The notes under the pieces are model-generated. The model had not been told where the DNA came from. It was given only the letters and a program-made list of their open reading frames with translations, and made no database searches. A DNA stretch of 64,000 bases, taken from assembly GCA_029962745.1 (NCBI GenBank), contig CM057157.1:20853798-20917797 (forward strand), read 5' to 3'. Shown here one piece after another: positions 30,541 through 41,986 of the stretch (position 1 is its first letter; the number at the start of each line of letters is the position of its first letter). A program made the translations under genes and the position numbers. The DNA comes from Echinometra lucunter (Eukaryota > Echinodermata > Echinoidea > Camarodonta > Echinometridae).

Positions 30541-31950
30541 TTGACTAATATGTCACCTACAATTTTGCCTACAACATGAGCCAGGAAATGAGTGGTTTTG
30601 ACTTCGTTGAACGTCGTCACTGTGAGTTTGCATGAGGAGTGGAAACAGGAGGCCTCACTGAATTATAGCTCAATGGCAGGACAGCGGATGGAAAGCATCT
30701 TGTGAAAATGAGTCATAACACTCATAGGGGAATGCTCCAGTTACTCAAACTCAAAGCCATTGTCAAATATGACTGTTAAAGAAAGCCTCAGTCAGTAGGA
30801 GGCTATGTCAGAAGTATACACGTACAACAACATCTTACTTTGGGGGGGGGGGGGCTGAGCATAAAAAATATAGTAGTCAAAATCAGTATTCTCTACTAGA
30901 GTCCCATAAAATAACAAGAAATAGGAATCTCATGAGGCAAAATTAGGAAAACGTTTTTTTCACTCTTTTGTATGTTCTTATTCATACAGTAGCAACAGCA
31001 TTTAACTAGTCCAATTCCAATAATCCAAATAATTTTATGCAATCTACAAGTACCAGATGTGATTCTTAAGTACATAGTTATCTCAGCTGGATACCAACCA
31101 CACAGATAACATTATTGAATTATTTGGATTAAACTGATTGTGCCACAACAGTGGTAATATTAGCAGGACTGGCAGATCTTCCGACCACAATTGTGACTGA
31201 TAAATAAAGTGGGCAAGACAGACCAGAGAGTCATTAGTTTAATGTATGTAACTAAGTACTAACCATATCAAACCTTGGCAAGACCACATTTCACCAAAAA
31301 TACATGTTAATGCACACTAGATTCAGGTTCTGCAAGCTACCCTGGCAATACTTGAAAAAAAAGGGGGGGGGGGAAGAGTAAGTGCCCTTCCCTGCATAAT
31401 TCAAATAAAGAATTCTCTACAGATTTTTAAAAGTATTTTCAGAGTTCTATTAAATGGGCTTATTACATACATGTAGGGCCTAGGCAATTTCAATATAGAT
31501 AGATCTATTAGAAATTAAGCTTTAAGAAGCTGTACAATGTCAAATGTTAAATAAACAGTGTTCATTGTACATTACAAGGATTCTTGTTTTGATTTGGTAA
31601 GAGTGAAAAAAATACATTCAGCTTCAAGAATGTAAGGTGTAATAAAACTTAAAAGGATGAACAAAAATTATATAAAAATTCAAAACTACATGTAAAACTT
31701 AAAACAAATGCTCTGACCTAAAACTGCTCTGCTAAGCTAAGTACTGCATCTTATAATCTTTAATGCCTAAATGTACAGTTTGCAGGCAGCCAAAGCCACA
31801 GAATACTGATATCTGATCATGAAATATTCTTTTGAAACTGACAACAATGTTAAAGTTTGCCATCTCTCTATCAGAAACGTAAAGGAAGTTTTCTACCCTT
31901 TTACCCTGTAATTTGAAACAGGAATAATTTGCATTTTCTTTTTATTGCAC

Positions 31951-31977
31951 GATATAAAGCACAGATGTTGCTTTATT
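31951..31977 (-). terminator. Candidate poly(A) signals of the glycosyltransferase gene
   Basis: Two AATAAA hexamers on the minus strand (31951-31956 and 31972-31977) lie about 360-390 nt beyond the TGA of the GT31 gene, a plausible distance for a short 3' UTR. Confidence 0.5.
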
Positions 31978-32337
31978 TATCATCTTTCTGTAGTATCCCT
32001 CTTTGAATTCAATATGTACATCACATCTCTAAGCTGCTTTCTTGGAAGACTCTATATGATACAATACAATCAGTACATATCTGAGTGAAGGTTAAGGCAA
32101 TATCATCTTCACTGCAAGGAAAAAAAATCTGATTTTATCTCTATTTCAAATTCTACTCACATCAGTTCCTTATATATTCAATCTATTATTTCATTACATT
32201 CATGTTTAAACGACTGCAGTAATGACACTGCAATCAATGGTAGTTTCTTACATTTAATCACAATATGATTACGAATTCAACATTTCTATTCAATACCACC
32301 ACTACTGAAAGTGGTGCATGATGTAGTGCAGTGGTAT

Positions 32338-33483
32338 TCATTCCCAGAGCTCCAGGTCCTTTGTTTTCTGGCAGGTCTTCTCACTCTCGTCGGCATACCT
32401 CAGGCAAACGTACTGCTGCTCGGGAGTCAGATCATGAACGACAAAAAAGTAGAGGTAGTTGCACATGGTCCATTTGGAACTGAAGAGGGCAAAACGAGGT
32501 GTGTCCACAAGACCGATGCCCAAGTTCTCTGCAAGGACTCCCATGTAGGCATCCTCAACTGGAAATGGGTGAACATACGATGTCCGTTTGGCAACACGCT
32601 TGACAACATCAAAGGAGAGGAGATACCCTGTTCCACTGGCGTATGGTGGGTAGGAATCTCGGGGGTAATCTTTCCAGGAGACAAACCACTTGCTGTCTGG
32701 ATCCCTCAGAACTCCCTGACTCCTCATCTTGTGTCCAACATAGAGATTTGTTGTCTGTTGGTTATACCTGGTGAGGAATTCCACAAGAACTTTGGTGTTG
32801 ACGTAGCAATCGTCATCCGTCTTTAGAACGTACTGTGATTGGCAAGACTCGGCAGCCCAGGCCATTCCATGTTGGACTTTTAACGTGAGGTTGCGATAGC
32901 TGTCAAGGTAATCCCCAATGAGAATATCTTTATGCTGTTCACTTTCTGATTCAATTTGTTCATCCAGGAATGATGAGCGCTTGCCTATTAAAAACACTGT
33001 CTTGAAATGTGTGGTGTTCAAGACTTTTGGGTCTCTGTATCGTGCCCATGTGTTCCTTATTGCTGTTCTCCTTTTGGTATTTTCAGGTGCTGATGTGATG
33101 ATAATCAGTAGAAGAGGATTCACAGAACAATCTGGACCTGGCATAAAGACATCCATGTATTGCTGCAAATCCCATTCTGTTTTTAAAAGTTGCTCAGCTG
33201 CTGATTCGGCGCCCTGCTCCCATTGAAGCTTATGCCGGCTTTTCACGGACACTCTATCATTGAGTGTCGGTAAAGTTCTTGAAATTCCATGACCACTGTC
33301 AAGGTCGATGCTCGACCTGAAATGGTTCTCCTGAAAGATTTCAGAGTCAATGACAGCAAGTAGCAGCAGGAGGGATATGCTAAAGAAAGTAGCAACCAAA
33401 ACCGAGGTTGTCCCAAGAAGTTTCATGAAGAGTATCTTCAGGATCCGCAAGAGAAGAGGCGACATGTTCAGGTGGACAGGCAT
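32338..33483 (-). CDS. Beta-1,3-glycosyltransferase, GT31 family (B3GALT/B3GNT type)
   Basis: A single coding exon of 381 residues. I start at the ATG at 33483: a frame three codons longer begins with TTG, and an in-frame TGA lies 30 nt upstream of the ATG. A type II anchor follows a short basic cytoplasmic tail (about residues 23-45, a Val/Phe/Ser/Leu-rich run), then a stem and a catalytic domain. GT31 motifs in order: SAPENTKRRTAIRNTWA (about 132-148), DSYRNLTLK, YVLKTDDDCYVNTK with the metal-binding DDD at about 223-225, YPPYASGTGYLLS, and VEDAYMG (about 309-315). N-glycosylation sequons occur at NTT and NLT. The length fits family members (about 310-420). Such enzymes add beta-1,3 Gal or GlcNAc in the Golgi lumen. 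Family is clear; donor and acceptor are not, and no symbol is assigned. Confidence 0.94.
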   Translation of the reverse strand: MPVHLNMSPLLLRILKILFMKLLGTTSVLVATFFSISLLLLLAVIDSEIFQENHFRSSIDLDSGHGISRTLPTLNDRVSVKSRHKLQWEQGAESAAEQLLKTEWDLQQYMDVFMPGPDCSVNPLLLIIITSAPENTKRRTAIRNTWARYRDPKVLNTTHFKTVFLIGKRSSFLDEQIESESEQHKDILIGDYLDSYRNLTLKVQHGMAWAAESCQSQYVLKTDDDCYVNTKVLVEFLTRYNQQTTNLYVGHKMRSQGVLRDPDSKWFVSWKDYPRDSYPPYASGTGYLLSFDVVKRVAKRTSYVHPFPVEDAYMGVLAENLGIGLVDTPRFALFSSKWTMCNYLYFFVVHDLTPEQQYVCLRYADESEKTCQKTKDLELWE

Positions 33484-34260
33484 GTTGTCCAAAATCTCTG
33501 AATGAATGGCAATTCACTCGATTTTGTTATTTCTAATGCAAAGATTCATGTCACATCTAATGACGTAAGCAGTTTTGATTCCAAGAATAATTTTTTCCAA
33601 GACCAAGTTCCAACAAACTGAAGCTCATTCAGCTCGTAAAGTTCTGCCTTAAGATGATTGGAACGTGGCAGTAAAATAATGCTGCACTAAGCATATAAGG
33701 GGAACTGTACGAGTATCCCCTGCTATTCCCATGATCTTTCTACCGCTCTCCACGCGGGACTCCACTCATGTCCACTCTGTCCACTGGATCTGAATGGCAG
33801 GCACCTTACCGCCACTAGACCTACTCACATTTGTTTACTTTTTGATTAAAGAAAACTTCGTAACGTTACAACGTCAAGGAGAGCCTAATATGTCTGAGTG
33901 TCTGAGAACGTATGCTGTCGGAATTTCTCTCCGTTTCTTAGGCTTTCTCGTCTCACGAAAAGCAGATAATTTCCAAATAATGTATCCTGCAATTCGTCGC
34001 TCAGCAGAAAATTAGTCACGAGATAGTATGCGAGGCCATGAAACGAAAAACGTTGTCATTGTTCGGGTCCGAGTCCTCGCGCTATGATGAATGTACAGAA
34101 AAAGAAGTTCGCGATGCAATGCATGCGCTATGCATACGCATACGGTCTATTCATTAATATGTAAATTCCCCACGATTTCGCTTTCGCTAATTGGCCATTC
34201 GCAGAGGCTTGGCAGGGGACAGTGCTAGGTCGACAAACTTTCCCCGCCACAACTCCATGC
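33484..34260 (-). promoter_or_regulatory. 5' UTR and promoter-like region of the GT31 gene
   Basis: Upstream of the start codon, CpG-containing sequence holds an NRF1-like GCATGCGC (34123-34130), a CCAAT-type element (ATTGGCC near 34190) and the motif GTCGACAAACTTTCCCC (34231). A possible 3' splice site (CATTCAG, at about 33500) suggests a non-coding 5' exon. No TATA box stands out. Regulatory role is inferred from position and composition. Confidence 0.4.
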
Positions 34261-35518
34261 TAGTCTTAGTAATATACCATTTTCACATATGTCATCAAAA
34301 TGAAGTTGCATAATTCCCATATTGCTAAACTTTTCTAGAAGTGAATTTAATTATATTTGAAATTATAAGAGAAATAAATTTATTTTATCGCCTCATCAGG
34401 CCTATGAAACATGACATAGGCCGGTATTTAGAGATTTATTCAGCCCACATCATAATAAGATGTTTCTTAGTTCCATCATGGATCTTATGAGATCCATAGT
34501 TTCATTGAATAATGTATTCAGTTGTATATTCTAGTACAAAGCTTTTAAATAAGGACAATCTTGTTGTATTACATGTAAATTCTTCCTAATTTATGATCTT
34601 TGTATAGGATACAATTTATCAACGTCTGATATTCAAGGATACTACACTCCACACAACGCGTATCCCAGGTGAACAAACTTTCCCTTCTATAGCTTACTAT
34701 ACCAGACCTTTATTTATTATTTCCAAACTCATTCGAAGTTAAATAACAAGGTACAGCTAACCAACCATTTTGATTGGTATCAAATTTAAATGATTATTTT
34801 TATTCAAATTAGTGAGATATGCAATTATTAAAAAACCATTCACTCGACTTAGATTTAGTAATATTAAAGCAGTGATCCCACGGTTTTGCGACAAGCAGCG
34901 TCAGAATCAGACTAATAGAAATCGTACGCTCGAGAGCAGCGAAAGTTTGTTGACTCTGATATCCTCGAATAAATTACGATATTTTTTTCTAAGCTTAGCG
35001 TGTCGTCTGCACATGCATCTGACATGTCACATGATCATTCTCCTGTACGTACGTACTACGGTAGGTCTCTACATTATCTAATCATGTATGTCTTCTTTCT
35101 TGGCAGCTAGCTAGGAATGAAATTATTTCATAACACATGACTGGATATCTTGAAAAGATATTGCATATGAGGCCCTGGATGGGCTTGAACGTCTGGTCCG
35201 GCGTCTGGTACTCAAAATATTCCACGGAAATACTTTACAATACACTGTGCTATTTAAAGAATAAAATTGAATAGAGAGATAAAGTCTTTAACTGTTGTGA
35301 AATATCCACGAAATAAAATTAGTCAAGGAATGTATATAGACCAATTTCACCTCGACTCCGGATTATGTATTTGGGCCTCTATATCGGCGACGCCATTGAT
35401 GCGGTGGGCAAGCGCGCTGACCGCGATTGGCTCTGTGTACAAAATGAATTTAAGATACTGAGATATATATGCCCTGATGTTGTTCCATTTACTTTATTCT
35501 AGATCAATAAAATAAAGC

Positions 35519-35570
35519 ATGGATACATGGGTAGATGAGGTAAGACAATGGCCATATCTGACAGATGAAG
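35519..35570 (+). pseudogene. Possible first exon of YqaJ/SWIM-type transposon protein
   Basis: ATG at 35519 opens MDTWVDEVRQWPYLTDE before a GTATGA donor (an alternative GTAAGA donor lies at 35540). The W-V-x-x-x-x-x-W-P pattern recalls the N terminus of SWIM/YqaJ proteins common in sea urchin genomes. Nothing downstream continues it. The evidence is thin. Confidence 0.3.
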
Positions 35571-35775
35571 GTATGATGTATTTTTGTGCTTTCGATGGTT
35601 TTTCAACTTAGTTTTGTGAGTAAAAGTTCGATGTGTGCAGCATAGAAGCCGTAGTAAACGGGAGCCCTCAATCTTACCCTGTTTACAAAGTTATGTTTTC
35701 ACTCATTAGATTTTACGCCAAAGTACATAATGATAATGTTTCTTGACTTCAAAGTCCTTTCTGTTGATGTTTTAC

Positions 35776-35970
35776 CCACTGGCGACGAATTCCTTCACAT
35801 TGCTTACGGAAACCTGTGTAGGGAGTAGGCTTCTCACACAAACAGGCTTCATGAGTCAAAAGCGAGTGAATTTCGCACTCAGTTAGCTTCCAATTTTTAA
35901 ACTTTCTCCAATTCTTGTGGCATTTGAGCACCGCACAGCTGCAACCTGAACTTCCCTGATAATTTCTCAT
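35776..35970 (-). pseudogene. THAP-like zinc-finger exon, remnant of a transposase
   Basis: ATG at 35970 (minus) opens 65 codons containing CSCAVLKCHKNWRKFKNWK, then a C-x-x-H (CEIH), CLCEKPTPYTGF and RRQW before a GGTAAAA donor. C-x-C...C-x-x-x-C..W...C-x-x-H...C-x-C..P..F...R..W is the layout of THAP-related transposase fingers. No following exon is present in the element. Confidence 0.5.
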
Positions 35971-36699
35971 TGCAAATATTAAAAGAAACCTGCATATATT
36001 GGTCAAAATAGACCCAAAAAATCGAACGAATATACATAACGCGCTATTTTTTGTCTATTGACTTGTATATAAAAGTTGGAGCGCCCACCGCAGTACAGTA
36101 TGTTGAACTGTGTCGAACAGTCTGCTGCCCTCTTGCGTTGTGGGATTGGTCTATAGTACTTCTGAGTTCAATAAAAAATAATAAGTGAATATAAATGAAT
36201 ATGGGTTCTCTGACGTGAAGCATATTGTTCCCCGACTCCTTGATAAATTTTGTACTTGAATTTGCACATTAATTCGTGTACTGTAAAAGCTGAAATTGGA
36301 GAGAGAGAAGAAAAAAAAACATCTCTTCTCCCTGCTAAATATTTTTGGGCGGCCTTGCAAAATTGAAACGGCTGCATGATGGGCCTGTTTTTGTAGTTCC
36401 AAGATCTACATGTAGACGTGTGTTTACACCTGGAAGTGGAAAATTATGTTTTGTCTGCGTATTTTATTGATTATAAGCTCATTTATTTATAGCATTTTTA
36501 TTAGTCATATTGTGTCCTTTTTTGTGATTTTCTGACTTCTTGCAAGAAGACCAAAAACTTTAAATCCATAACTGCTACATTTCCTGCAAATTCTCACCTC
36601 ATCTAACATTCTAGTATAATAACTTCCTGTATGAGCGGCCAGCAATTACCCCATTTACAAAGAATTTATTGATCATTTCCTGAATACACTATCACGGTC

Positions 36700-36905
36700 T
36701 GAATTAAGGAGACTATCGTATTTCCTACGCAAGGCGCACAGAGTAAAAAGAGGATCGCGGTCAACAAACTTTCGCCGCGATACGGAAGCAGACACTGCGC
36801 AAGTAAACATTGATGACGTCAGCGGAGCAAATAAGGCCTTCATCAGTGCAGCTAGCTCTCAACGAGCTATAATTAGATGGTGTTTACTACGTTTGAAGTG
36901 ACATT
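36700..36905. promoter_or_regulatory. CpG-containing patch with a CRE palindrome
   Basis: Locally CpG-rich sequence includes a full TGACGTCA at 36814-36821 and a GTCAACAAACTTTCGC motif. It could be a promoter or enhancer; no adjoining exon is recognised. Confidence 0.35.
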
Positions 36906-37910
36906 TTATAAAAGATGGGGCGGTGATTGAGGGGGGGGGGGGGGGGAGAAGAGAAGCAAACTAATTTTCACTTCTCTCTCTCTCTCTCTCTCTCTCTTGA
37001 GGAGGTGTGTGTGTGTGGGTAAATGGGGCCAGGGTACAAAAGGAATGGTGAAAAAAGGGAGAATCAAAAAAGGGGAATAGAAGTGTTTGTTTAATACTGG
37101 GATCATTTTCATGCAAAACATCAAGAACTCGATTCAGAGTTTCTTGTTAAAGTTCATAATACATTGCACTGGATGAGTGAAAAAATAAATTCTGTATTTT
37201 CCACCACCTTAAATCTGTTTCGAGGAGTGGGGGGCCGGGAGGATGATTGAAATCTTTTGCCAAAATTTCTAGCGCAAACTCACACTCAAGTACACACACA
37301 CACACACCCTCACCCACCCCCACATATTCTACCTTCTAATCCTATCTGTGGTTTTTAATAGCATTTAAAACAGAAATTTTATAAACGTCATTTATGATAG
37401 ATTTTTAATCAAAAATTTCAACAAATGATTAAAATATTTCTTCTTTGAAAAGTGTGGGGGGTATCGGGGGGGGGGGGGTATATTTGTACGTCATCCCCCC
37501 TCTCTAAAAAATGGGGGGATATATATACTCCATCTCCCAATTTACACCAATATTTTCTTTCCAAACATGCCTAAATCCAGCCAAGAACCTATATTTGCAA
37601 GGTCACAACCAAATTTGAGGTGTGCCAGGCTGCCAGCATGTAAATTTTAAGGTGAACCTGGTATAGTAGAGCCTTTAGTTGAAGAATTTGCGCAAAATAT
37701 AGAGTGAGAGGGAGGTTTTTAAAGAATGTGATACATTGTGTTCTTTGTACATGATATTTTTTATAATCCAGTGCAGATGATAAATAAGCTCCATTATTTG
37801 AAAGAGAAATAGGTCTGTACATCCCAATATCTATGCTGGCAGCAGGAGGGGAGGGAGGGGGGGGGATGAAAGTTCTTATTAGGCCTGAATGAGAAGGTCA
37901 TATTACTTAA

Positions 37911-38399
37911 AGGCATTGGCTAACTTTGTGAGCAGCTGATTTAAAAAATTCTCAAACTAAGATGAAACATGTGTATGAGTATTTGTATTTGTACTCGAAA
38001 ACCCTCAAACCAACCATAATTTGGAAGGAAAAGCTGTAAGTTAGACGCAAACTGCGATTTTATTAGCTTTCGTCTCGAGAGACACTGAACTAAGAGGACC
38101 GTTTGCACGAATTCAAAAATACCGTTACCTGCCTTCCGCTGCGTGATACGTCAATACACACAGTGTGGTCCGTTGAGTCATGTGCGCATGCGCATTCCTT
38201 ACGTTGAGCCTATGTAACCGACCCTCGTATATTTTTCAAACATTGGTTCACATTTCTAATATTTAAAAATATCTCCCGTGGATATTATGCTCTGAAACTT
38301 TCAGACTGGTAATTTTAAACTATAACCCTAATGTTTATCCCATTTTTAAGTAACAAAATGAGATTTTTTTTTAAATCATGACAATGTTAGCCAATGCCT
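37911..38399. mobile_element. TTAA-flanked inverted-repeat element, family AGGCATTGG, copy 2
   Basis: Same orientation as copy 1 and about 489 bp. Ends AGGCATTGGCTAAC / GTTAGCCAATGCCT, TTAA at 37907-37910 and 38400-38403. Substitutions are spread throughout, including in the former CGTCTC(A)(C)GAGACA palindrome. TTAA target use points to a piggyBac- or Kolobok-type transposase acting in trans. Confidence 0.92.
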
Positions 38400-40399
38400 T
38401 TAAGTATGCTAGTCTTACCAGGTTTTTCCAAATCCATAAAGAAGCATCTTAAATGGCATAAGACAAAAAACAAGTCAAACATGGGAAAGAATGACTGAGA
38501 AAGTTTCAAGTGAAGCAGTTTATTCCATCTTCCAAAAGACATGGTGAAGAGAAATTTGTACAAATATTCATACAGAATTTTAAAAATACCATAGCCAGAA
38601 TGTCATAGATTCATTTAGAAAACAGTAATAGCATTCAGTCTTACCCGACACACATTCTGATGAGAGTGATAATAATAAGGAAGATACTAAAAGTTACATG
38701 ATGATGGAGATGCAAACAAAGGCTATTACAGTCAAAATCTGGAAATTTTGGCTAAATAAGGTTAGGCGTGCTTGACACACACAAGGATACTCTATGTATT
38801 TTCAAGTGAGCAAACAGGTAGTCAAGAAATAGGTAGCATCCTGTCTGAGGATCAAATCTGGATGAAGGGGATTTCAGTTTGCTGGGAATCAAAATGAAAA
38901 AAATGTAATTTACACAGCTGAAAATTTTTTTTTTGCTCTAAGCAGATAATATCACCAAAATCAGGGCTTGACACCAACAGTAGCCTATGCCTTCCAAAAT
39001 CTAATAAATCTCTAAATACAGGTCAATGCAAGCACACCCTTGAATTTTCATCCATGCACCCTTCATAAAAATCTTTAAAATTGAATTGAAGTGTACATAA
39101 CAAAATGAACCAAATATCAGAATGAAAATACAAACCAAAAGTACAAATGTGGTTCATACCTGTAATCAACTAAAATTCATATCAATAAACATGATTATTT
39201 ACAAAATAATCAGACCACTCGTTAAGAACACATGAAATACTGAGTCCCAATTAAGAAAACAAAAATCACATTTTGAATACAAATCAGAGATGGAATGGAA
39301 AAGAAGCAATCAAATCACATTATTATCCCACATTTTATTATTTTTTTAAAAATTACCCTCCCCTACAAGCCTTGTTCAAACATGACATGGTAATCGACAG
39401 AAGCAAAATAGGCATAAGCATAAAGCACTTCACATTTTTGCATTTCACGACACAAAAAAGTGAGTATAACAGGGCCCTTTATGGCGTAAGGCCACCTCTC
39501 AAACCTCCACTTGCTTTTTTTTTCTGTTGTAAACACAAAAACACACACAATGTTATTGTATGTTGTAACACACGGATACTGAAAAGTGACTATAAAAGGG
39601 CATTAAATACTCAAAATCTAGTTTTTAAAACACTGCTTGCTTTTGTTGTTGTTTTTTTTTACAAAGAAGATATTTTCTGTATCTTCTTAGAGCTTAACAG
39701 ACAGATAGATGTGTATTTCAGGGCATTTTGGTAGCACAAAGCTACTTTTTTCACCCTACTTTCATTCATTTTTGTACATGTAAAATGGTTTTTATTTCAT
39801 AAGAGTCTTATGATGGGTGCATGTGTGTGTATGGGGGGGGGGGGGGTCCAAAGTTGGGCCTTTTTCAATGTAATGTGTGAGTGAGGCTAAAACAAGGCAC
39901 AATCAAACATTTCATTTGTAATAAATCTAACTAGAAAATTATGAGTATATTCCATAGGAACAGATCACAAAAGAATACATTTTCAAAGTGAATATAAGAA
40001 AAAAGTATAGATCACGGGAGATCACTACATGACTACCGGTAATAACTTTATTATTCACTATCTCTTACAGTAAAAAATAAGTACTACAACCAGCAACATA
40101 ACAAATGTATAATATACACTCTGATGACGGTGCCCTATGATCAATTTATAACACAAACAAGATACTGAAACTCTTACAGTTCCCTGCACTAACCAATTTC
40201 CCAACTTCAACCCTTCACCCAAACACTACACCTCATCCTAACTATAATCTAAAGCCTCATCGCGACTTTAAAAGTACCCTTAGTTTTATGAAATGAAGCC
40301 AGCAAAAAGTGTGCCACCAGTGTTAGTTATGATAAGTAGCATAGCAACTTGTCAAGCTTATACAGTGCTTCTCTATTTCTCCTTTTTTTTCTTCTTCTT

Positions 40400-40462
40400 T
40401 TTTTGCCTTTGTGCCTTGAAATAGATACATGGTGCCATACAAATGCCTATTATTATTAAAAT
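40400..40462 (+). mobile_element. SINE 3' tail fragment
   Basis: GTGCCATACAAATGCCTATTATTATT resembles the (G)CGCTATACAAATGC-(ATT)n end of the SINEs at 17779 and 29409, heavily 5'-truncated. Short, so uncertain. Confidence 0.4.
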
Positions 40463-41584
40463 TACTACTGGTATTACTGCAAATGGTTAAAAAGGGGTAA
40501 ACTGATGGCCAATATATGGCATATAAGATGCAATCGCTATGGGGTTAAGAGGTAGGAAAAATGACAATAATTCAGGAAAAAAATATGAATGACAATATGG
40601 ATCAGATCTACGGTTAGAAAATACAAGTAGAAGTTTAAACTTATTATTAGATGGATGATACTTGTAATTGATAAAATATGAAGGTTTTGAGGAATACTGA
40701 AATTAGAATGATGGTGTTAGGATTGCTTTGAAAATAACAGATTTTCAACAAACTTTGATTTTAATTTTCTTATTCAATATTGATCATGAGTGAATAAAAC
40801 TATAACTCAGTATCATGTGGTCAAACATCCCTACACCTTATGAGGAGAAATTTTACTTTGGTAATTAAAAGTACCAGCATTCAAAAATATTTTGCGTACA
40901 ATGGTAATAATGGAGAAAAAACAGGGAAAAAACCCCAGAATATTTAAATTAGAAATTGATAAGTTGGCCTGCACAGATTATAAAAATATCAGCCTCTTGT
41001 TATACATGAACCATTCCTTCATCGCTTCAATATCTTGATATCAGAGGCAGAAATGTAAACTCTAACCTATTGCACAATATTCCATGTTGCATCTCAAAAA
41101 AATACTCTGCCTTGTTTCAAAAGACGGCTTGTAAAAAATGAGCAAAATTTTATCTCACAGATATCGGCCATTTCACGCTTTCATAATCCCTATTTAATAT
41201 TCTTCCTCTAATAATGAACTGCGAACTTGTATTTTTTACTCTTTCAGGTTGGCATGTGTTTTTTGTTTTTTGTTTTCAAACTTTGATGAATATTATGACT
41301 GACACAACCATAACACAGACTTCAATGCAGTATGTCTCCTCTATACAACAAGAGGTATTTGTATATTCCAATATTCATCATACATACCAGCAAGTAGTAG
41401 GTCCCGGTAAATAATTCAATCATATTGACAAGCTTGAAGGAGAATACAGGAATATACTGCCTAAAAATCATCACACTGCCAGAGTCAAGATGAGAGCATT
41501 ATGTTTATATCTAGGCAATATACTTTTTAGTAATTAATCTTATACATGTATCATCTAAAAGGGAACTAGTCAATACAGTTTTAA

Positions 41585-41986
41585 CCCATTCGTGACAGGA
41601 ATTATTTAAAGCCTAATTTGATCAGCTTTTATTCTTCAAATTGGCAACACCAACATTTTCATTTTATTGCTACATTTTTCTTATAAAACGTCATGTATCT
41701 GAAATGAATATAAATTGACAGAAATTATGATGAGAAGTCAAAAAGTTGCCAATTTGCAGGGGAAAACGGTGATTTTAAACTTTCTATCACATTGCCAATT
41801 TAAGGATTTTAATGCTTATTTTCCTTTTAAAAAATTTCAGCATCAAACAACGAATATTGACACAACCAAAATGGGCACAGTTTGTGTAAATTTTTTTTAC
41901 TCTTTCTGCTCATGTATTTGGTATGATTTTTAGGGCTTTGCATCAAAAGGCCAAACCACAAAATGTGGACCTCTGTCACGAATGGG
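41585..41986. mobile_element. piggyBac-like MITE with CCCATTCGTGACAG ends
   Basis: CCCATTCGTGACAG and its inverse CTGTCACGAATGGG are directly flanked by TTAA (41581-41584 and 41987-41990). 402 bp, non-coding. A TTAA target with an end starting CCC is characteristic of piggyBac. Confidence 0.9.

Larger units (their letters stand above)
21859..31950. other. Spacer without recognisable genes
   Basis: AT-rich DNA with many TACATGTA words, homopolymers and short repeats. I see no exon with family resemblance on either strand. Most of it lies downstream of the minus-strand glycosyltransferase; a long alternative 3' UTR or non-coding transcript cannot be excluded. Repeats I could define are listed separately. 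Confidence 0.6.
35335..36155. mobile_element. Deleted DNA transposon with TATAGACCAATC ends (ISL2EU-like?)
   Basis: Both ends read TATAGACCAAT(T/C)(T/C)CAC inward, and both have GCGGTGGGC 65-67 bp inside, in inverted orientation. The 821 bp between contain a THAP-like exon on the minus strand and a possible first exon on the plus strand, pointing at each other. ISL2EU/IS4EU transposons are known to encode a THAP-containing transposase and a YqaJ-nuclease protein. I infer an internal deletion that left both ends and both first exons. A short relative lies at 43771-44046. Confidence 0.6.
34231..36772. promoter_or_regulatory. Four copies of GTC(A/G)ACAAACTTTCSC
   Basis: GTCGACAAACTTTCCCC at 34231, GTGAACAAACTTTCCC at 34669, the inverse GCGAAAGTTTGTTGAC near 34940, and GTCAACAAACTTTCGC near 36758. 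The last two are embedded in roughly 30-bp inverted similar sequence (GAGGAT..). The core (A/C)AACAAA is forkhead/SOX-like. They may be regulatory sites or ends of an eroded element. Confidence 0.45.

Noticed and set aside
21859..31950. Hidden coding exons in the 10-kb spacer
   Set aside because: Open frames here are short, AT-rich and without recognisable motifs or consistent splice phases.
32427..32826. Open frames overlapping the GT31 gene on both strands
   Set aside because: Shadows of the real minus-strand gene, whose motifs and length explain the region.
33484..33492. Longer GT31 start adding three residues
   Set aside because: That frame begins with TTG, not ATG; the first ATG is at 33483 and an in-frame TGA precedes it.
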